Source: CAYVAP01 sp964343195
GTDB lineage: Bacteria > Bacteroidota > Bacteroidia > J057
Length of the DNA stretch: 64,000 bases
NCBI GenBank assembly: GCA_964343195.1
Contig: CAYFIR010000005.1
Location: 79,236 to 143,235, forward strand
Direction of reading: 5' to 3'
This document shows, one piece after another, positions 47,724 to 55,970 of this stretch. The first letter of the stretch is position 1; every line of letters begins with the position of its first letter. The notes beneath the pieces were generated by a model. That model had not been told where the DNA came from. It was given only the letters and a program-made list of their open reading frames with translations, and did not search any database. Both the position numbers and the translations under genes were made by a program.

Positions 47724-49295
47724 ATGAAACCTTCAATCCTTCTGTTGGCGCTTATGATTGCCTGTACCTCCATCTGGGGGCAGACGAGGCAATCCAAACT
47801 CCTGGAAAATATGCCTGATGGGGCATCACGTCTGGAAAGCAACCTGCTCCCCCCTGAAACCCAGGATCCTGTACAGGAACGCTTTGAGGATTTTGTCAAT
47901 AACTATCATTACGCAGAGCCGACTACGACCACATACGACTCTTTGCTGCTAAATACAGAGCGATTTGAGCCTGATGAAGTGCCTACCTATGAACCACAGG
48001 TGCTGGCGAGTCGTCTGTACGGATTGCCTACCGTCATTCCGATGGATTATAACCAGTATGTACAGCGGTACATCGATGTCTACACCATTCGGAAGCGAGA
48101 TCTTACCGGAAAAGTATTGGGGTTAAGCCGGGTGTATTTTCCCATTTTTGAGGAATACCTGGATCGTGCTGGACTCCCCATCGAGCTGAAATACCTTTCC
48201 GTTGTGGAGAGCGCGCTGGATCCACATGCCCGCTCCCGTGTGGGAGCTACCGGACTGTGGCAGTTCATGCTGGGCACAGGTCGTATGTACGGGTTGCAGG
48301 TTAATAGCTTCGTAGATGAGCGAAAGGACCCTTATAAGTCCACAGAAGCGGCTACCCGCTACCTGAAAAACGCTTACGAAGAATTTGGTGACTGGCTCCT
48401 GGCCATTGCCTCTTACAACTGCGGCCCTGGAAACGTCCGCAAGGCCATCGCCCGTAGTGGAGGCAAGCGTAACTTCTGGGAGATCATGCCTTACCTGCCC
48501 AGAGAGACTCGAGGCTATGTGCCAGCCTTTATCGCAGTTACCTACGTATTCAATTACGCTTCGCTGCACAACATCTACCCCGTAAGGGTGGACTTTACCA
48601 TGAGCCAGGATACCCTGCACCTGCGACACATGGACATTACACTGGCTGAGATCGCCCGACTATCCAATACCGATGTGGACGAACTGCGCTATCTGAATCC
48701 GGAGTTGCAGCGTGAGCATATTCCGTACTCTTCGCAGGATTATGTCCTGAGGGTACCTCCTCGCGTAGCGACCTACTTTGCCACCTACCATCGCAGCCTG
48801 CGGGCCGAGTATGGCAAGCGACGCAATGCGACCCCTCCTACTGCGGCAGTGGCTTCTGCTTCATCGAGAACTTCAAGCAGTAGCACACGAGCGTCATACT
48901 CCCCACCTCCCGGAACACAGGTGTATTACTACACTGTGCAGCAGGGAGACGTAGTAGGGAGCATTGCAGACCGCTATGGAGTTGGGGCCAGTCAAATTGC
49001 CAACTGGAATAACCTGTATCGTTACCGCATCCGAGTGGGGCAAAAGCTCAGAATTTATACTACTCCTGCAAAAGCTGCACAGGCGGCCAATTACCGACCA
49101 GAACCCCGTCCCGCTTCTACTGCTCCTGCCAACCCAGCGCCTTCAGGAACCGGAACCTACCATACGGTTCGTAGTGGAGACACCCTTTGGGATTTGGCAC
49201 GTCGTTATGGAGTTTCTGTTGATCAGATTCGTCGCCTGAACCCCAGCCTTGATGCAAGTGACCTGAAAGTGGGACAGAATATCCGCATCAGGTAA
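47724..49295 (+). CDS. mltD: MltD-type lytic transglycosylase with two LysM domains
   Basis: A 523-residue peptidoglycan-cleaving enzyme. I chose the ATG at 47724 (MKPSILLLALMIACTSIWGQ). The SLT catalytic domain at about 140-290 has LKYLSVVESALDPHARSRVGATGLWQFM with catalytic Glu162, and later LLAIASYNCGPGNVRKAI. Two LysM domains (about 390-435, YYTVQQGDVVGSIADRYGV; and about 478-523, YHTVRSGDTLWDLARRYGV) bind glycan; a Ser/Ala-rich linker precedes them. It would cleave between MurNAc and GlcNAc in the periplasm. The WD40-DivIVA-TPR operon starts 17 bases after its stop. Confidence 0.93.
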   Translation: MKPSILLLALMIACTSIWGQTRQSKLLENMPDGASRLESNLLPPETQDPVQERFEDFVNNYHYAEPTTTTYDSLLLNTERFEPDEVPTYEPQVLASRLYGLPTVIPMDYNQYVQRYIDVYTIRKRDLTGKVLGLSRVYFPIFEEYLDRAGLPIELKYLSVVESALDPHARSRVGATGLWQFMLGTGRMYGLQVNSFVDERKDPYKSTEAATRYLKNAYEEFGDWLLAIASYNCGPGNVRKAIARSGGKRNFWEIMPYLPRETRGYVPAFIAVTYVFNYASLHNIYPVRVDFTMSQDTLHLRHMDITLAEIARLSNTDVDELRYLNPELQREHIPYSSQDYVLRVPPRVATYFATYHRSLRAEYGKRRNATPPTAAVASASSRTSSSSTRASYSPPPGTQVYYYTVQQGDVVGSIADRYGVGASQIANWNNLYRYRIRVGQKLRIYTTPAKAAQAANYRPEPRPASTAPANPAPSGTGTYHTVRSGDTLWDLARRYGVSVDQIRRLNPSLDASDLKVGQNIRIR

Positions 49296-49312
49296 ATTCT
49301 CTATTATTTCGA

Positions 49313-50230
49313 ATGATCCAGGTAGAGCAGATAGCTGCCTATACAGGCCACCGGGGCTCAATATTCGCCCTGGTGACAGACCCCGAAGAGCTTTTCGCCT
49401 ATAGCTCAGGTGATGATGGAACGATAGCACGCTGGGACCTCCATGGAACTCCCGACCTTGGCGATGCTGTTTTGCAGGCCAATGGTTCAATTTATTCCCT
49501 TGAGCTAATTCCGGACCTGGGGTGGCTGGCAGCTGGTGCGAGTGATGGAACGGTTTATCTGGTCGACCTAAAGGAAAAGAAGATCGTCCATTCCTACCGT
49601 AAAACCCAGGGAAGCATTTTTTGGTTATGGTATGAGGACTGGAGTCAGTTGCTATGGGTGTTGCACGCCAAAGGCGGACTTTCTGCGATTAGCATATCAA
49701 CGTTGAAGGAGGAGTTTTTTCTGCAGGTGGCAGAAGACCACCTCCGCAGTATCGCCTCTTTTGGTGAAAGCCTGTTTTTAGGCAGCAGTGACCAGCACAT
49801 TTATGAGTTTGATCGTCAACAGATGATGGTGAGGCGGGGCTGGAAGGCACACGATAGCTCGGTTTTCTCCCTCGGAATCCATCAGGCTGGTAAATACCTG
49901 CTCAGTGGAGGGAGAGATGCTCATTTGAAGATGTGGGACCTGCAGCAGGAAGGATTCCCTCAGGTACAAAGCATTCCAGCCCACAATTTTACGGTAAATT
50001 CCCTGGCTTTTTCTCCACAGGGAGACTACCTGATCACTGCCAGCCGGGATAAGACGCTAAAGCTCTGGGATGCCTATCAACTGAACCTCCTAAAAGTCAT
50101 TGATTTGGCCAGACATGAAGGACATCGACATAGTGTTAACCGTGTGTTATGGTTAACACGAGATAATTCCATAATTTCATGCAGTGACGATCGAAGAATT
50201 CTTCGTTGGCGGATAAAGGTAGAGACATGA
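49313..50230 (+). CDS. Cytoplasmic WD40-repeat protein
   Basis: A 305-residue WD40 protein without a signal peptide. Seven blades are likely; clear ones include GHRGSIFALVTDPEELFAYSSGDDGTIARWDL, AHDSSVFSLGIHQAGKYLLSGGRDAHLKMWDL and AHNFTVNSLAFSPQGDYLITASRDKTLKLWD. The length fits one complete propeller. It probably acts as a scaffold. Its stop overlaps the ATG of the DivIVA gene (ATGA, 50227-50230), and it follows the MltD gene by 17 bases. Confidence 0.9.
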   Translation: MIQVEQIAAYTGHRGSIFALVTDPEELFAYSSGDDGTIARWDLHGTPDLGDAVLQANGSIYSLELIPDLGWLAAGASDGTVYLVDLKEKKIVHSYRKTQGSIFWLWYEDWSQLLWVLHAKGGLSAISISTLKEEFFLQVAEDHLRSIASFGESLFLGSSDQHIYEFDRQQMMVRRGWKAHDSSVFSLGIHQAGKYLLSGGRDAHLKMWDLQQEGFPQVQSIPAHNFTVNSLAFSPQGDYLITASRDKTLKLWDAYQLNLLKVIDLARHEGHRHSVNRVLWLTRDNSIISCSDDRRILRWRIKVET

Positions 50231-50874
50231 TTACTCCTCAAGAAATACGACAGCAGACTTTTCGGAGAGCCATGCGTGGCTACGACCGGGAGGAAGTCAA
50301 CGCTTTCATGCAGGCCCTGGCTCAGGAGTGGGAGGCTCAGCAAAATAACCTCAAGGAGCTGAAGGAAGAACTGGAGCGCACCAAGGCCAGCTACCGAACG
50401 CTGAAGGAGGTGGAAGATATGCTGCACCGCACCCTCATGCAGGCTGAGCAGTCTGCTCGAGACACGGTGGAAAATGCCCGTCAGAAGGCCGAACTGAAAA
50501 TCAGAGAGGCCGAGGCTCGCTCGCAGGAAGTACTGCGTCAGGGAGTGGAGGACAGAAGCTCCATACAAAGGGAGATCGAAGAACTGGTGCGACGCAGGGA
50601 CCACATGTTTACCCAGATGCAGATTTACCTGAAGACCCAATTGGAACGGCTTCAGGATTTTGAGCGTGCAGAACTACCTGCTTATGGTCAGCACCTTCAT
50701 CAGTTATCCAGTCAGATCAAAGAGACCAGTCCACAGCAGGAGAAAAAATCTCCCGAAATGAAACCTGATTCCCAGGCTCGGGAGGATAAAAGTTTTTTTG
50801 ATGAGTCTGGTTCCGATTCTTCCACTAATGAAGGGGACGGCAGACTTTACGACGACATTGTGGACGAACTATAG
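50227..50874 (+). CDS. DivIVA-domain coiled-coil protein
   Basis: A 215-residue protein with the DivIVA N-terminal motif: ITPQEIRQQTFRRAMRGYDREEVNAFMQAL, then a long coiled coil (residues about 35-150) and an acidic, disordered tail (SDSSTNEGD). DivIVA proteins bind negatively curved membranes at poles or division sites in Gram-positives; homologues in Bacteroidota are little studied. I chose the ATG at 50227, inside the WD40 stop; an in-frame upstream ATG at 50206 would add seven residues. Tight coupling to a WD40 scaffold and next to a TPR protein suggests a complex. Confidence 0.88.
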   Translation: MITPQEIRQQTFRRAMRGYDREEVNAFMQALAQEWEAQQNNLKELKEELERTKASYRTLKEVEDMLHRTLMQAEQSARDTVENARQKAELKIREAEARSQEVLRQGVEDRSSIQREIEELVRRRDHMFTQMQIYLKTQLERLQDFERAELPAYGQHLHQLSSQIKETSPQQEKKSPEMKPDSQAREDKSFFDESGSDSSTNEGDGRLYDDIVDEL

Positions 50875-50886
50875 CAATTCCAGTAC

Positions 50887-52137
50887 ATGGCATCATCAAA
50901 GGCTGCTACCCTCCTTGCCTTTCCTCAGGGCGAATCGTTGCTCCATCTGGCTCAGGAAAGCCAGGCCCCATTTCGGGCTACTGCTACATTTCGGGATCTG
51001 TCCCAGCGGGACAGCTTCATCCAGGAACTGGCCGGTGGAGAGGATACCATTCATTCCCATGCGATCCTTGAGCTTTCAGATTCCCGAATCCATTCATTGA
51101 GAGACACCGTAATGGAGCGGCTGGCAGATATGCTGGATGCGGAGGGAATGGTCATTCATATCATTGGGCTGGAAAATACCCCGCTGTTTGAGATTCTTGA
51201 AGAAGAAAAAGGATTCTTCTCCCAACTGGAAGACGAAGGAGCCAGCTGGTTTCATGAATTTCCCCTAAGCCTGATTTTTTGGTTGGACAGCTATACGACC
51301 AACCGATTGAAGCATGAAGCTCCCATTGTATATGAAGTGATCGACTACCATTTTTCTTTCCTGGAGGAAGGGAAGCCTGAGGAAATGGGACAGCAGTATT
51401 TGCAGGTAATGGAGTGGGGTCGCGGAGGAAAAGAAGATTTCGAGGCCAGTCTCGAAGTAGCACAGTTGCTGACCGAACGGGGAATGCTAACAAGCGCACT
51501 GGAGCATTTTCAGCGGCTGCTAGCAATGGACGCGCCGGATAGTAAAAAAGCAGAAGCTTTTCTGGCGATGGGAAAGGCCCAGGAGCGAACTGGAAGTCTT
51601 CCCGAAGCAAAATTGTCATACGAAACAGCGCTGGCCATGGCAACTGACCCACTTCAGGTCGGGCAACTGAATCACCGATTGGGGATTATCCTACAGGCGC
51701 AGGGAGAAATAAAAGGGGCCATAGACAAGCTGGAGCTGGCCCGTCAGGCATGGCTGGAGGTTAGTCCCCCAACTCTCGATATTGGGAAGATCTGTCAACG
51801 TCTGGGCTATTTGTGGGAGCGGAAGGGAGATCTGAACCTATCTGTGGAGTATTACACCCTGGCGGGAAAAAACTGGGAAGAATGTGAACCCTCCGATGCG
51901 TCACCCCAGGCACATATCTGGCAGCAGGTCGGGGCCGTCCGCCAAAATCAACAGCGGTACAGAGAGGCACTGGATGCTTTTTCGAAGGCACTTGAGTTTG
52001 CCCGGCAGACTGATGATGAGTTCCTGGTACATGCTTTGGAGGATTCCGTGGAGAATATGGAAGAGTTAGTCAGGGATGAAAAACCTACAGGAAGTCGGAA
52101 GAAAAAGAAAAAAGGCCTGTTTGGGTTCCTTGGTTAA
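50887..52137 (+). CDS. TPR protein with an N-terminal domain seen in multi-phylum TPR families
   Basis: A 416-residue cytoplasmic protein, 12 bases after the DivIVA gene. Residues 1-170 form an alpha/beta domain with the marker FPLSLIFWLDSYTTNRLKHEAP, which resembles a segment (LxFWLP...LAxxAPDFWxW) I know from cyanobacterial and other TPR proteins with an N-terminal NTPase-like domain; no Walker A motif is visible here. Residues about 180-390 are TPRs (SALEHFQRLLAMDAP, AKLSYETALAMA, REALDAFSKALEFA). The tail is basic (GSRKKKKKGL). Its function is unknown. Confidence 0.85.
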   Translation: MASSKAATLLAFPQGESLLHLAQESQAPFRATATFRDLSQRDSFIQELAGGEDTIHSHAILELSDSRIHSLRDTVMERLADMLDAEGMVIHIIGLENTPLFEILEEEKGFFSQLEDEGASWFHEFPLSLIFWLDSYTTNRLKHEAPIVYEVIDYHFSFLEEGKPEEMGQQYLQVMEWGRGGKEDFEASLEVAQLLTERGMLTSALEHFQRLLAMDAPDSKKAEAFLAMGKAQERTGSLPEAKLSYETALAMATDPLQVGQLNHRLGIILQAQGEIKGAIDKLELARQAWLEVSPPTLDIGKICQRLGYLWERKGDLNLSVEYYTLAGKNWEECEPSDASPQAHIWQQVGAVRQNQQRYREALDAFSKALEFARQTDDEFLVHALEDSVENMEELVRDEKPTGSRKKKKKGLFGFLG

Positions 52138-52149
52138 CCCCCAATAAAT

Positions 52150-52164
52150 TTCCCGTTTCGGGAA
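52150..52164. terminator. Short hairpin after the WD40-DivIVA-TPR operon
   Basis: TTCCCG (52150-52155) and CGGGAA (52159-52164) form a 6-base stem with a 3-base loop, 13 bases after the TPR stop. Only CTTTG follows, so termination may be partial. Confidence 0.4.
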
Positions 52165-52209
52165 CTTTGTGGACCATATTTGGGTTCTCCCCTCAATTCG
52201 AAGTAATAC

Positions 52210-52896
52210 ATGGAATCTACATTGACATATGGGGCGGGCTTCTGGGAACGCAAGAGTACCCGGATGATCGCGATTATCATACTGGTGGTCTTTCATCAGA
52301 TAGGCCTGGTAGGACTGCATTTGGAAGAAACCCGCGGGCTTTTTCAGCAGCTGGTGCCCATGAACCTGTTGCTATCCATCACGCTGCTGTTTCTCTTTCA
52401 TCGGCCATGGCGTACCCAGTTTGCCATCTTCTGTTTTGTCATCTTTTGGGCTGGATACCTGGTTGAGTTATTGGGAGTCACGACAAATGTAATTTTTGGC
52501 CCCTATCACTATGGCAGTGCACTGGGATTCAAAGTCGCTGGGGTCCCCCCCATGATCGGTGTAAACTGGCTGATGCTGGTATATGTGACTGGCATCATGT
52601 TTCATGGGTTTCCTATCAATGTCTGGGTGCGCACCCTGTTGGCTTCCCTGGCCATGGTCTTACTGGATCTGGTGATTGAGCCTATGGCCATTCGGTACGA
52701 TTTCTGGACCTGGGATACCCTGGATGGACATATTCCTGCCCAGAACTTCATCGCATGGTTTATTACCAGCTTTGTCATGTCATATGCATTTCAGATTCAG
52801 TCGGGCGAAAAAAGGAATCCATTGGCCATACCGGTATATATGATCCTGTTTTTTTTCTTTCTCAGCTTTTGGGTGATAGATGTCGCGGTAGGGTAG
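52210..52896 (+). CDS. Carotenoid biosynthesis protein, CruF-like
   Basis: A 228-residue membrane protein with about seven helices. It matches the carotenoid biosynthesis protein family that includes CruF, a 1',2'-hydratase of gamma-carotene-type carotenoids. The marks are GYLVELLGVTTNVIFGPYHYG, then PPMIGVNWLMLVY and DLVIEPMAIRYDFWTWD. It would act in the inner membrane to make hydroxylated carotenoids, consistent with a pigmented Bacteroidota. No other carotenoid gene is next to it. Confidence 0.88.
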   Translation: MESTLTYGAGFWERKSTRMIAIIILVVFHQIGLVGLHLEETRGLFQQLVPMNLLLSITLLFLFHRPWRTQFAIFCFVIFWAGYLVELLGVTTNVIFGPYHYGSALGFKVAGVPPMIGVNWLMLVYVTGIMFHGFPINVWVRTLLASLAMVLLDLVIEPMAIRYDFWTWDTLDGHIPAQNFIAWFITSFVMSYAFQIQSGEKRNPLAIPVYMILFFFFLSFWVIDVAVG

Positions 52897-52917
52897 AAAT
52901 TGATAATCCTGGACCAA

Positions 52918-53520
52918 ATGAAACACATCCTCTTCATGCTATGCCTGCTCCCCGCTACTCTCATGGCTCAGAATTTTGGGGGAGGAGCCATCCTTGGAGC
53001 CAATTTCAGCCAGATCGATGGAGATACCGATGCCGGATTCCGACAAGTGGGACTGAGTGTAGGAGGTTTTGTACGGTATGACCTGAACGATCGGTTTTTC
53101 CTACAGCCCGAGATTAAGTACGAACAACTGGGTAGCCGACAGCGTCAGGGATTCTTCGTTATTCGCAGCCACCACATCAGCATTCCGATTTTGCTGACGA
53201 CTAACCTGGGCATCGATTTAGGAGAGGGCAATCAGGAAATCCAGTTGGAGGCAGGCCCGGTGGTCGGAATCCTGCTAGGAGCCAGTGAGCGAATCTCCGG
53301 GAATGACCAAAGTACCATTTTCCGAAACCCCGACTTCAGGGCAGTCGCTGGAGGAACCTATAGATTTTCGGATCGGTGGAGCTTTAGCCTACGCTATGGC
53401 TACTCTATTTTCTCCTTTTTGCGTCGTAATCCCCCCAATACTTTTCCCCTCGATGCTTCCAGAGGCGGACTTTTTCATAACTATGTGGCGCTTTCCTTTC
53501 GCTACCATCTGGCAGAGTGA
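52918..53520 (+). CDS. Outer-membrane beta-barrel protein
   Basis: A 200-residue secreted barrel from the ATG at 52918 (MKHILFMLCLLPATLMAQ). The start FGGGAILGANFSQIDGDTDAGFRQVGLSVGGFVRY is typical of PorT-like and other small barrels of Bacteroidota (outer membrane protein beta-barrel domain), with strands to the end (YVALSFRYHLA). A PorT identity is possible but not proven. An in-frame upstream TTG at 52900 would bury the signal peptide. It begins 21 bases after the CruF-like gene. Confidence 0.85.
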   Translation: MKHILFMLCLLPATLMAQNFGGGAILGANFSQIDGDTDAGFRQVGLSVGGFVRYDLNDRFFLQPEIKYEQLGSRQRQGFFVIRSHHISIPILLTTNLGIDLGEGNQEIQLEAGPVVGILLGASERISGNDQSTIFRNPDFRAVAGGTYRFSDRWSFSLRYGYSIFSFLRRNPPNTFPLDASRGGLFHNYVALSFRYHLAE

Positions 53521-53555
53521 CCTTGTTTTTGGGATATTTCGATGATTTTGCTACA

Positions 53556-53641
53556 ATGTAGGTTCAGCATTTACGTCAATAGAGAGAATTGAAAAGAGCT
53601 AAATTCGCTGAATTAAGTGTGCTGGTGACCAGAACCTACAT
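53556..53641. repeat. 86-base segment bounded by a 10-base inverted repeat
   Basis: ATGTAGGTTC (53556-53565) and GAACCTACAT (53632-53641) are perfect inverted copies around 66 bases. The interior also pairs: AGCA (53566-53569) can meet TGCT on the other side and AATT...AATT stems lie in the middle. It sits in the 233-base gap between the barrel and tatA. Candidates are a structured RNA, a long-range hairpin or a miniature repeat. Confidence 0.4.
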
Positions 53642-53717
53642 CCTGACCATCCTGGCTCGTCACTTGCCTTAAACCTTATTCGACAAATTCCCTCTAACAA
53701 TTGTCTCCGGATTTGTT

Positions 53718-53725
53718 TAACTTTG
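53718..53725 (+). promoter_or_regulatory. Possible promoter (-7 box) for tatA-gatA
   Basis: TAACTTTG fits TAnnTTTG exactly, 28 bases before the tatA ATG at 53754. The nearest TTG upstream (53701-53703) is only 14 bases away, so the -33 part is weak. Confidence 0.4.
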
Positions 53726-53753
53726 AATATCTTTCCAAGAAAATAAGCGAGTT

Positions 53754-53978
53754 ATGAACGCAATGATTAACCTCCTCTTCATTGGAGGATTAGGTGGAAC
53801 GGAGCTGATCATCATCATGGCAGTAATCCTTTTGTTGTTCGGTGCCAAGCGAATTCCTGAGCTGGCCCGTGGACTGGGAAGGGGCATCCGTGAATTTAAA
53901 GACGCTTCCAGCGAAATCAAGCGCGAGATTGAGAGTGCAGGAAGTGATGATGAGGATACCAAGAAACTGAATAGCTAG
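53754..53978 (+). CDS. tatA: Sec-independent translocase protein TatA/E
   Basis: A 74-residue inner-membrane protein. The N-terminal helix ([26 protein letters not shown], residues about 16-41) followed by an amphipathic helix ([18 protein letters not shown]) and an acidic tail is the TatA/E pattern, including the FG-x-KRIPE hinge. It forms the variable-size pore that moves folded proteins across the inner membrane. tatC is not in the window. It is followed by gatA after 18 bases on the same transcript. Confidence 0.95.
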   Translation: MNAMINLLFIGGLGGTELIIIMAVILLLFGAKRIPELARGLGRGIREFKDASSEIKREIESAGSDDEDTKKLNS

Positions 53979-53996
53979 GCACTGGCTTTTTCTGTT

Positions 53997-55430
53997 ATGA
54001 AATATCATCGACTCGCTGATATACAGCGAGACCTGTCGACCGGATCGTTGAAACTCATCGATCTGGTCGATTCCTATTTGGATCGAATTGAGGAAGGGCA
54101 ATCCCTGAACCTCTTTGTCGACGTTTATGCGGATGAGGCCCGTAATCACGCAGCTCTGATCCAGCAGAAACTCGATCAGGGATCTGCTGGTCGTCTTGCC
54201 GGGATGGTGATTGGGGTCAAGGACGTCATCTGCTATAAGGGCCATGGCCTTACTGCTTCCTCTCATATTCTGGAAGGCTTTGAGTCTCAGATCACCGCTA
54301 CAGCCCTTCAGCGCCTGTTGGATGAGGACGCCATCGTAATTGGTCGGCAAAGCTGTGACGAGTTCGCCATGGGCTCCTCCAATGAAAATTCTACCTACGG
54401 ACCAGCCCGCAATCCACACGATCCAGAGCGCGTACCAGGAGGTTCATCCGGAGCCTCAGCAGCTGCGGTAGCAGCTGGCATGTGTCTGGCCTCGCTGGGG
54501 TCGGATACCGGAGGTTCCGTTCGTCAGCCAGCCGCCTTTTGTGGCACACTGGGACTTAAGCCAACCTATGGCCGGATTTCTCGCTGGGGCCTGATTGCCT
54601 ATGCCTCATCTTTTGATCAGATAGGCCCGATTGCCCACTCTGTAGATGACCTGGCGTTACTACTGGAAGTAATGGCAGGACCTGATCAGTTGGATCAGAC
54701 AGCTGCTATGGAGCCCGTGCCTGCCTACTCCACGGCGGTTGCTGGATCACAAACAGAGACCTTTACTTTCGGGGTGATTCCTGAAGTCGTGAACAGCCCG
54801 GGGCTTTCTCCCGAAATCAAATTGGGATTCAGCCAAAAACTCGATCAACTCAAGGCTGAGGGGCACCAGGTGGTAGAGCTGGGTTTCCCGCTCCTGGACT
54901 ACCTCGTTCCCTGTTACTATATCCTGACAACGGCAGAAGCCTCCTCCAATCTGTCTCGCTATGACGGAGTCCGATATGGCTATCGACACCCCCAATCGGC
55001 TGACCTGGAAGAGTTGTACACCCATACCCGTAGTGAAGGCTTTGGCAAAGAGGTACAACGGCGCATCCTGTTGGGCAACTTTGTGCTGTCCTCAGGCTAC
55101 TACAATGCCTATTACACCCAGGCAATGAAGGTGCGACGTCTCATTCAGGAGCGTACCCGCGAGATGCTGGACCAGTGTGATTTTCTCCTGATGCCTACTA
55201 CGCCTACTCCGGCCTTCAAACTGGGAGAAAAGTCAGGTGATCCCATTGAGATGTTTCTTAGCGATGTCTTCACGGTGCACGCCAACCTGGCGGGCGTTCC
55301 GGCGATCTCTGTTCCCCTGGAGCAGTCTGAAGAGGCACTGCCCATCGGACTGCAACTAATGGGAAGTGCTTTTGAGGAAAGTCGCCTGTTGCAGGGAGCC
55401 AGGGCGCTGATGAGTGCCCGGTCAATCTAG
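53997..55430 (+). CDS. gatA: Glutamyl-tRNA(Gln)/aspartyl-tRNA(Asn) amidotransferase subunit A
   Basis: A 477-residue amidase-signature enzyme that releases ammonia from glutamine for conversion of Glu-tRNA(Gln) to Gln-tRNA(Gln), in complex with GatB and GatC. The Ser-cisSer-Lys triad is Lys75 (GVKDVI), Ser150 (PGGSSGAS) and Ser174 (SDTGGSVRQPAA), spaced as in the family. The length is normal. It follows tatA by 18 bases. Its stop overlaps the convergent barrel gene by 9 bases. Confidence 0.96.
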   Translation: MKYHRLADIQRDLSTGSLKLIDLVDSYLDRIEEGQSLNLFVDVYADEARNHAALIQQKLDQGSAGRLAGMVIGVKDVICYKGHGLTASSHILEGFESQITATALQRLLDEDAIVIGRQSCDEFAMGSSNENSTYGPARNPHDPERVPGGSSGASAAAVAAGMCLASLGSDTGGSVRQPAAFCGTLGLKPTYGRISRWGLIAYASSFDQIGPIAHSVDDLALLLEVMAGPDQLDQTAAMEPVPAYSTAVAGSQTETFTFGVIPEVVNSPGLSPEIKLGFSQKLDQLKAEGHQVVELGFPLLDYLVPCYYILTTAEASSNLSRYDGVRYGYRHPQSADLEELYTHTRSEGFGKEVQRRILLGNFVLSSGYYNAYYTQAMKVRRLIQERTREMLDQCDFLLMPTTPTPAFKLGEKSGDPIEMFLSDVFTVHANLAGVPAISVPLEQSEEALPIGLQLMGSAFEESRLLQGARALMSARSI

Positions 55431-55967
55431 CACCCGGCCTACAGAAAGGCCTACCCAGGGTAGTGCTGGAGGGAAAAAACCACTGGCTTCTTCTCCAATA
55501 TAAATCACGTAGGGAATGACCCGAAAAAACCACGGGCCTGGGTGAAACTCGTAGCCTGCTCCCAGGAAACCCGCCGGTAATCCCTCGTAATAATTGTCGC
55601 GGCCTGAGGGATAGCGGTTGAGGGACAACTGGCTGGAAAGAGTGACGCCCAGAGTGGCATAAAACCGATGGCGATCTCCCCATGTCCCAAAACCATATCC
55701 CGAACAGGGGATGACCATGTCGGTGTATCGACCATCTTCGGGAGATCCATCAGGGCCCTGTCGGGTGATGGTTCCGCGGCTGATGGTGCCCATGCCGAGG
55801 GACGCTCCCAGCCCAAAGGGACTTTCTGCAAAGCGATATTCGTAGTTCAGGGAAGCGATGAAAAGTGCCTTGCCACCCGCTTCCAGGCTGAGGCTTTGCT
55901 GGGCGAATATTTGCCCGACAGCAAGCAAAACCAGGGTCAGAAAAATATATCGAATTCGCATCTTCAT
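55422..55967 (-). CDS. Outer-membrane beta-barrel protein, duplicated copy 2
   Basis: A 181-residue barrel with a signal peptide (MKMRIRYIFLTLVLLAVGQIFAQ). The mature start QSLSLEAGGKALFIASLNYEYR, the internal WGDRHRFYATLGV, GAGYEFHPGPWFFRV and the ending ALPWVGLSVGR match the neighbouring gene at 55971-56513 position for position, so the two arose by tandem duplication. Copy 2 begins 3 bases after copy 1 ends. The function is unknown. The 3' end overlaps gatA by 9 bases. Confidence 0.83.
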   Translation of the reverse strand: MKMRIRYIFLTLVLLAVGQIFAQQSLSLEAGGKALFIASLNYEYRFAESPFGLGASLGMGTISRGTITRQGPDGSPEDGRYTDMVIPCSGYGFGTWGDRHRFYATLGVTLSSQLSLNRYPSGRDNYYEGLPAGFLGAGYEFHPGPWFFRVIPYVIYIGEEASGFFPPALPWVGLSVGRVLD

Positions 55968-55970
55968 GAA

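Noticed and set aside
53556..53641. tRNA or known riboswitch in the gap before tatA
   Set aside because: No TPsiC or anticodon arm pattern and no recognised aptamer core.
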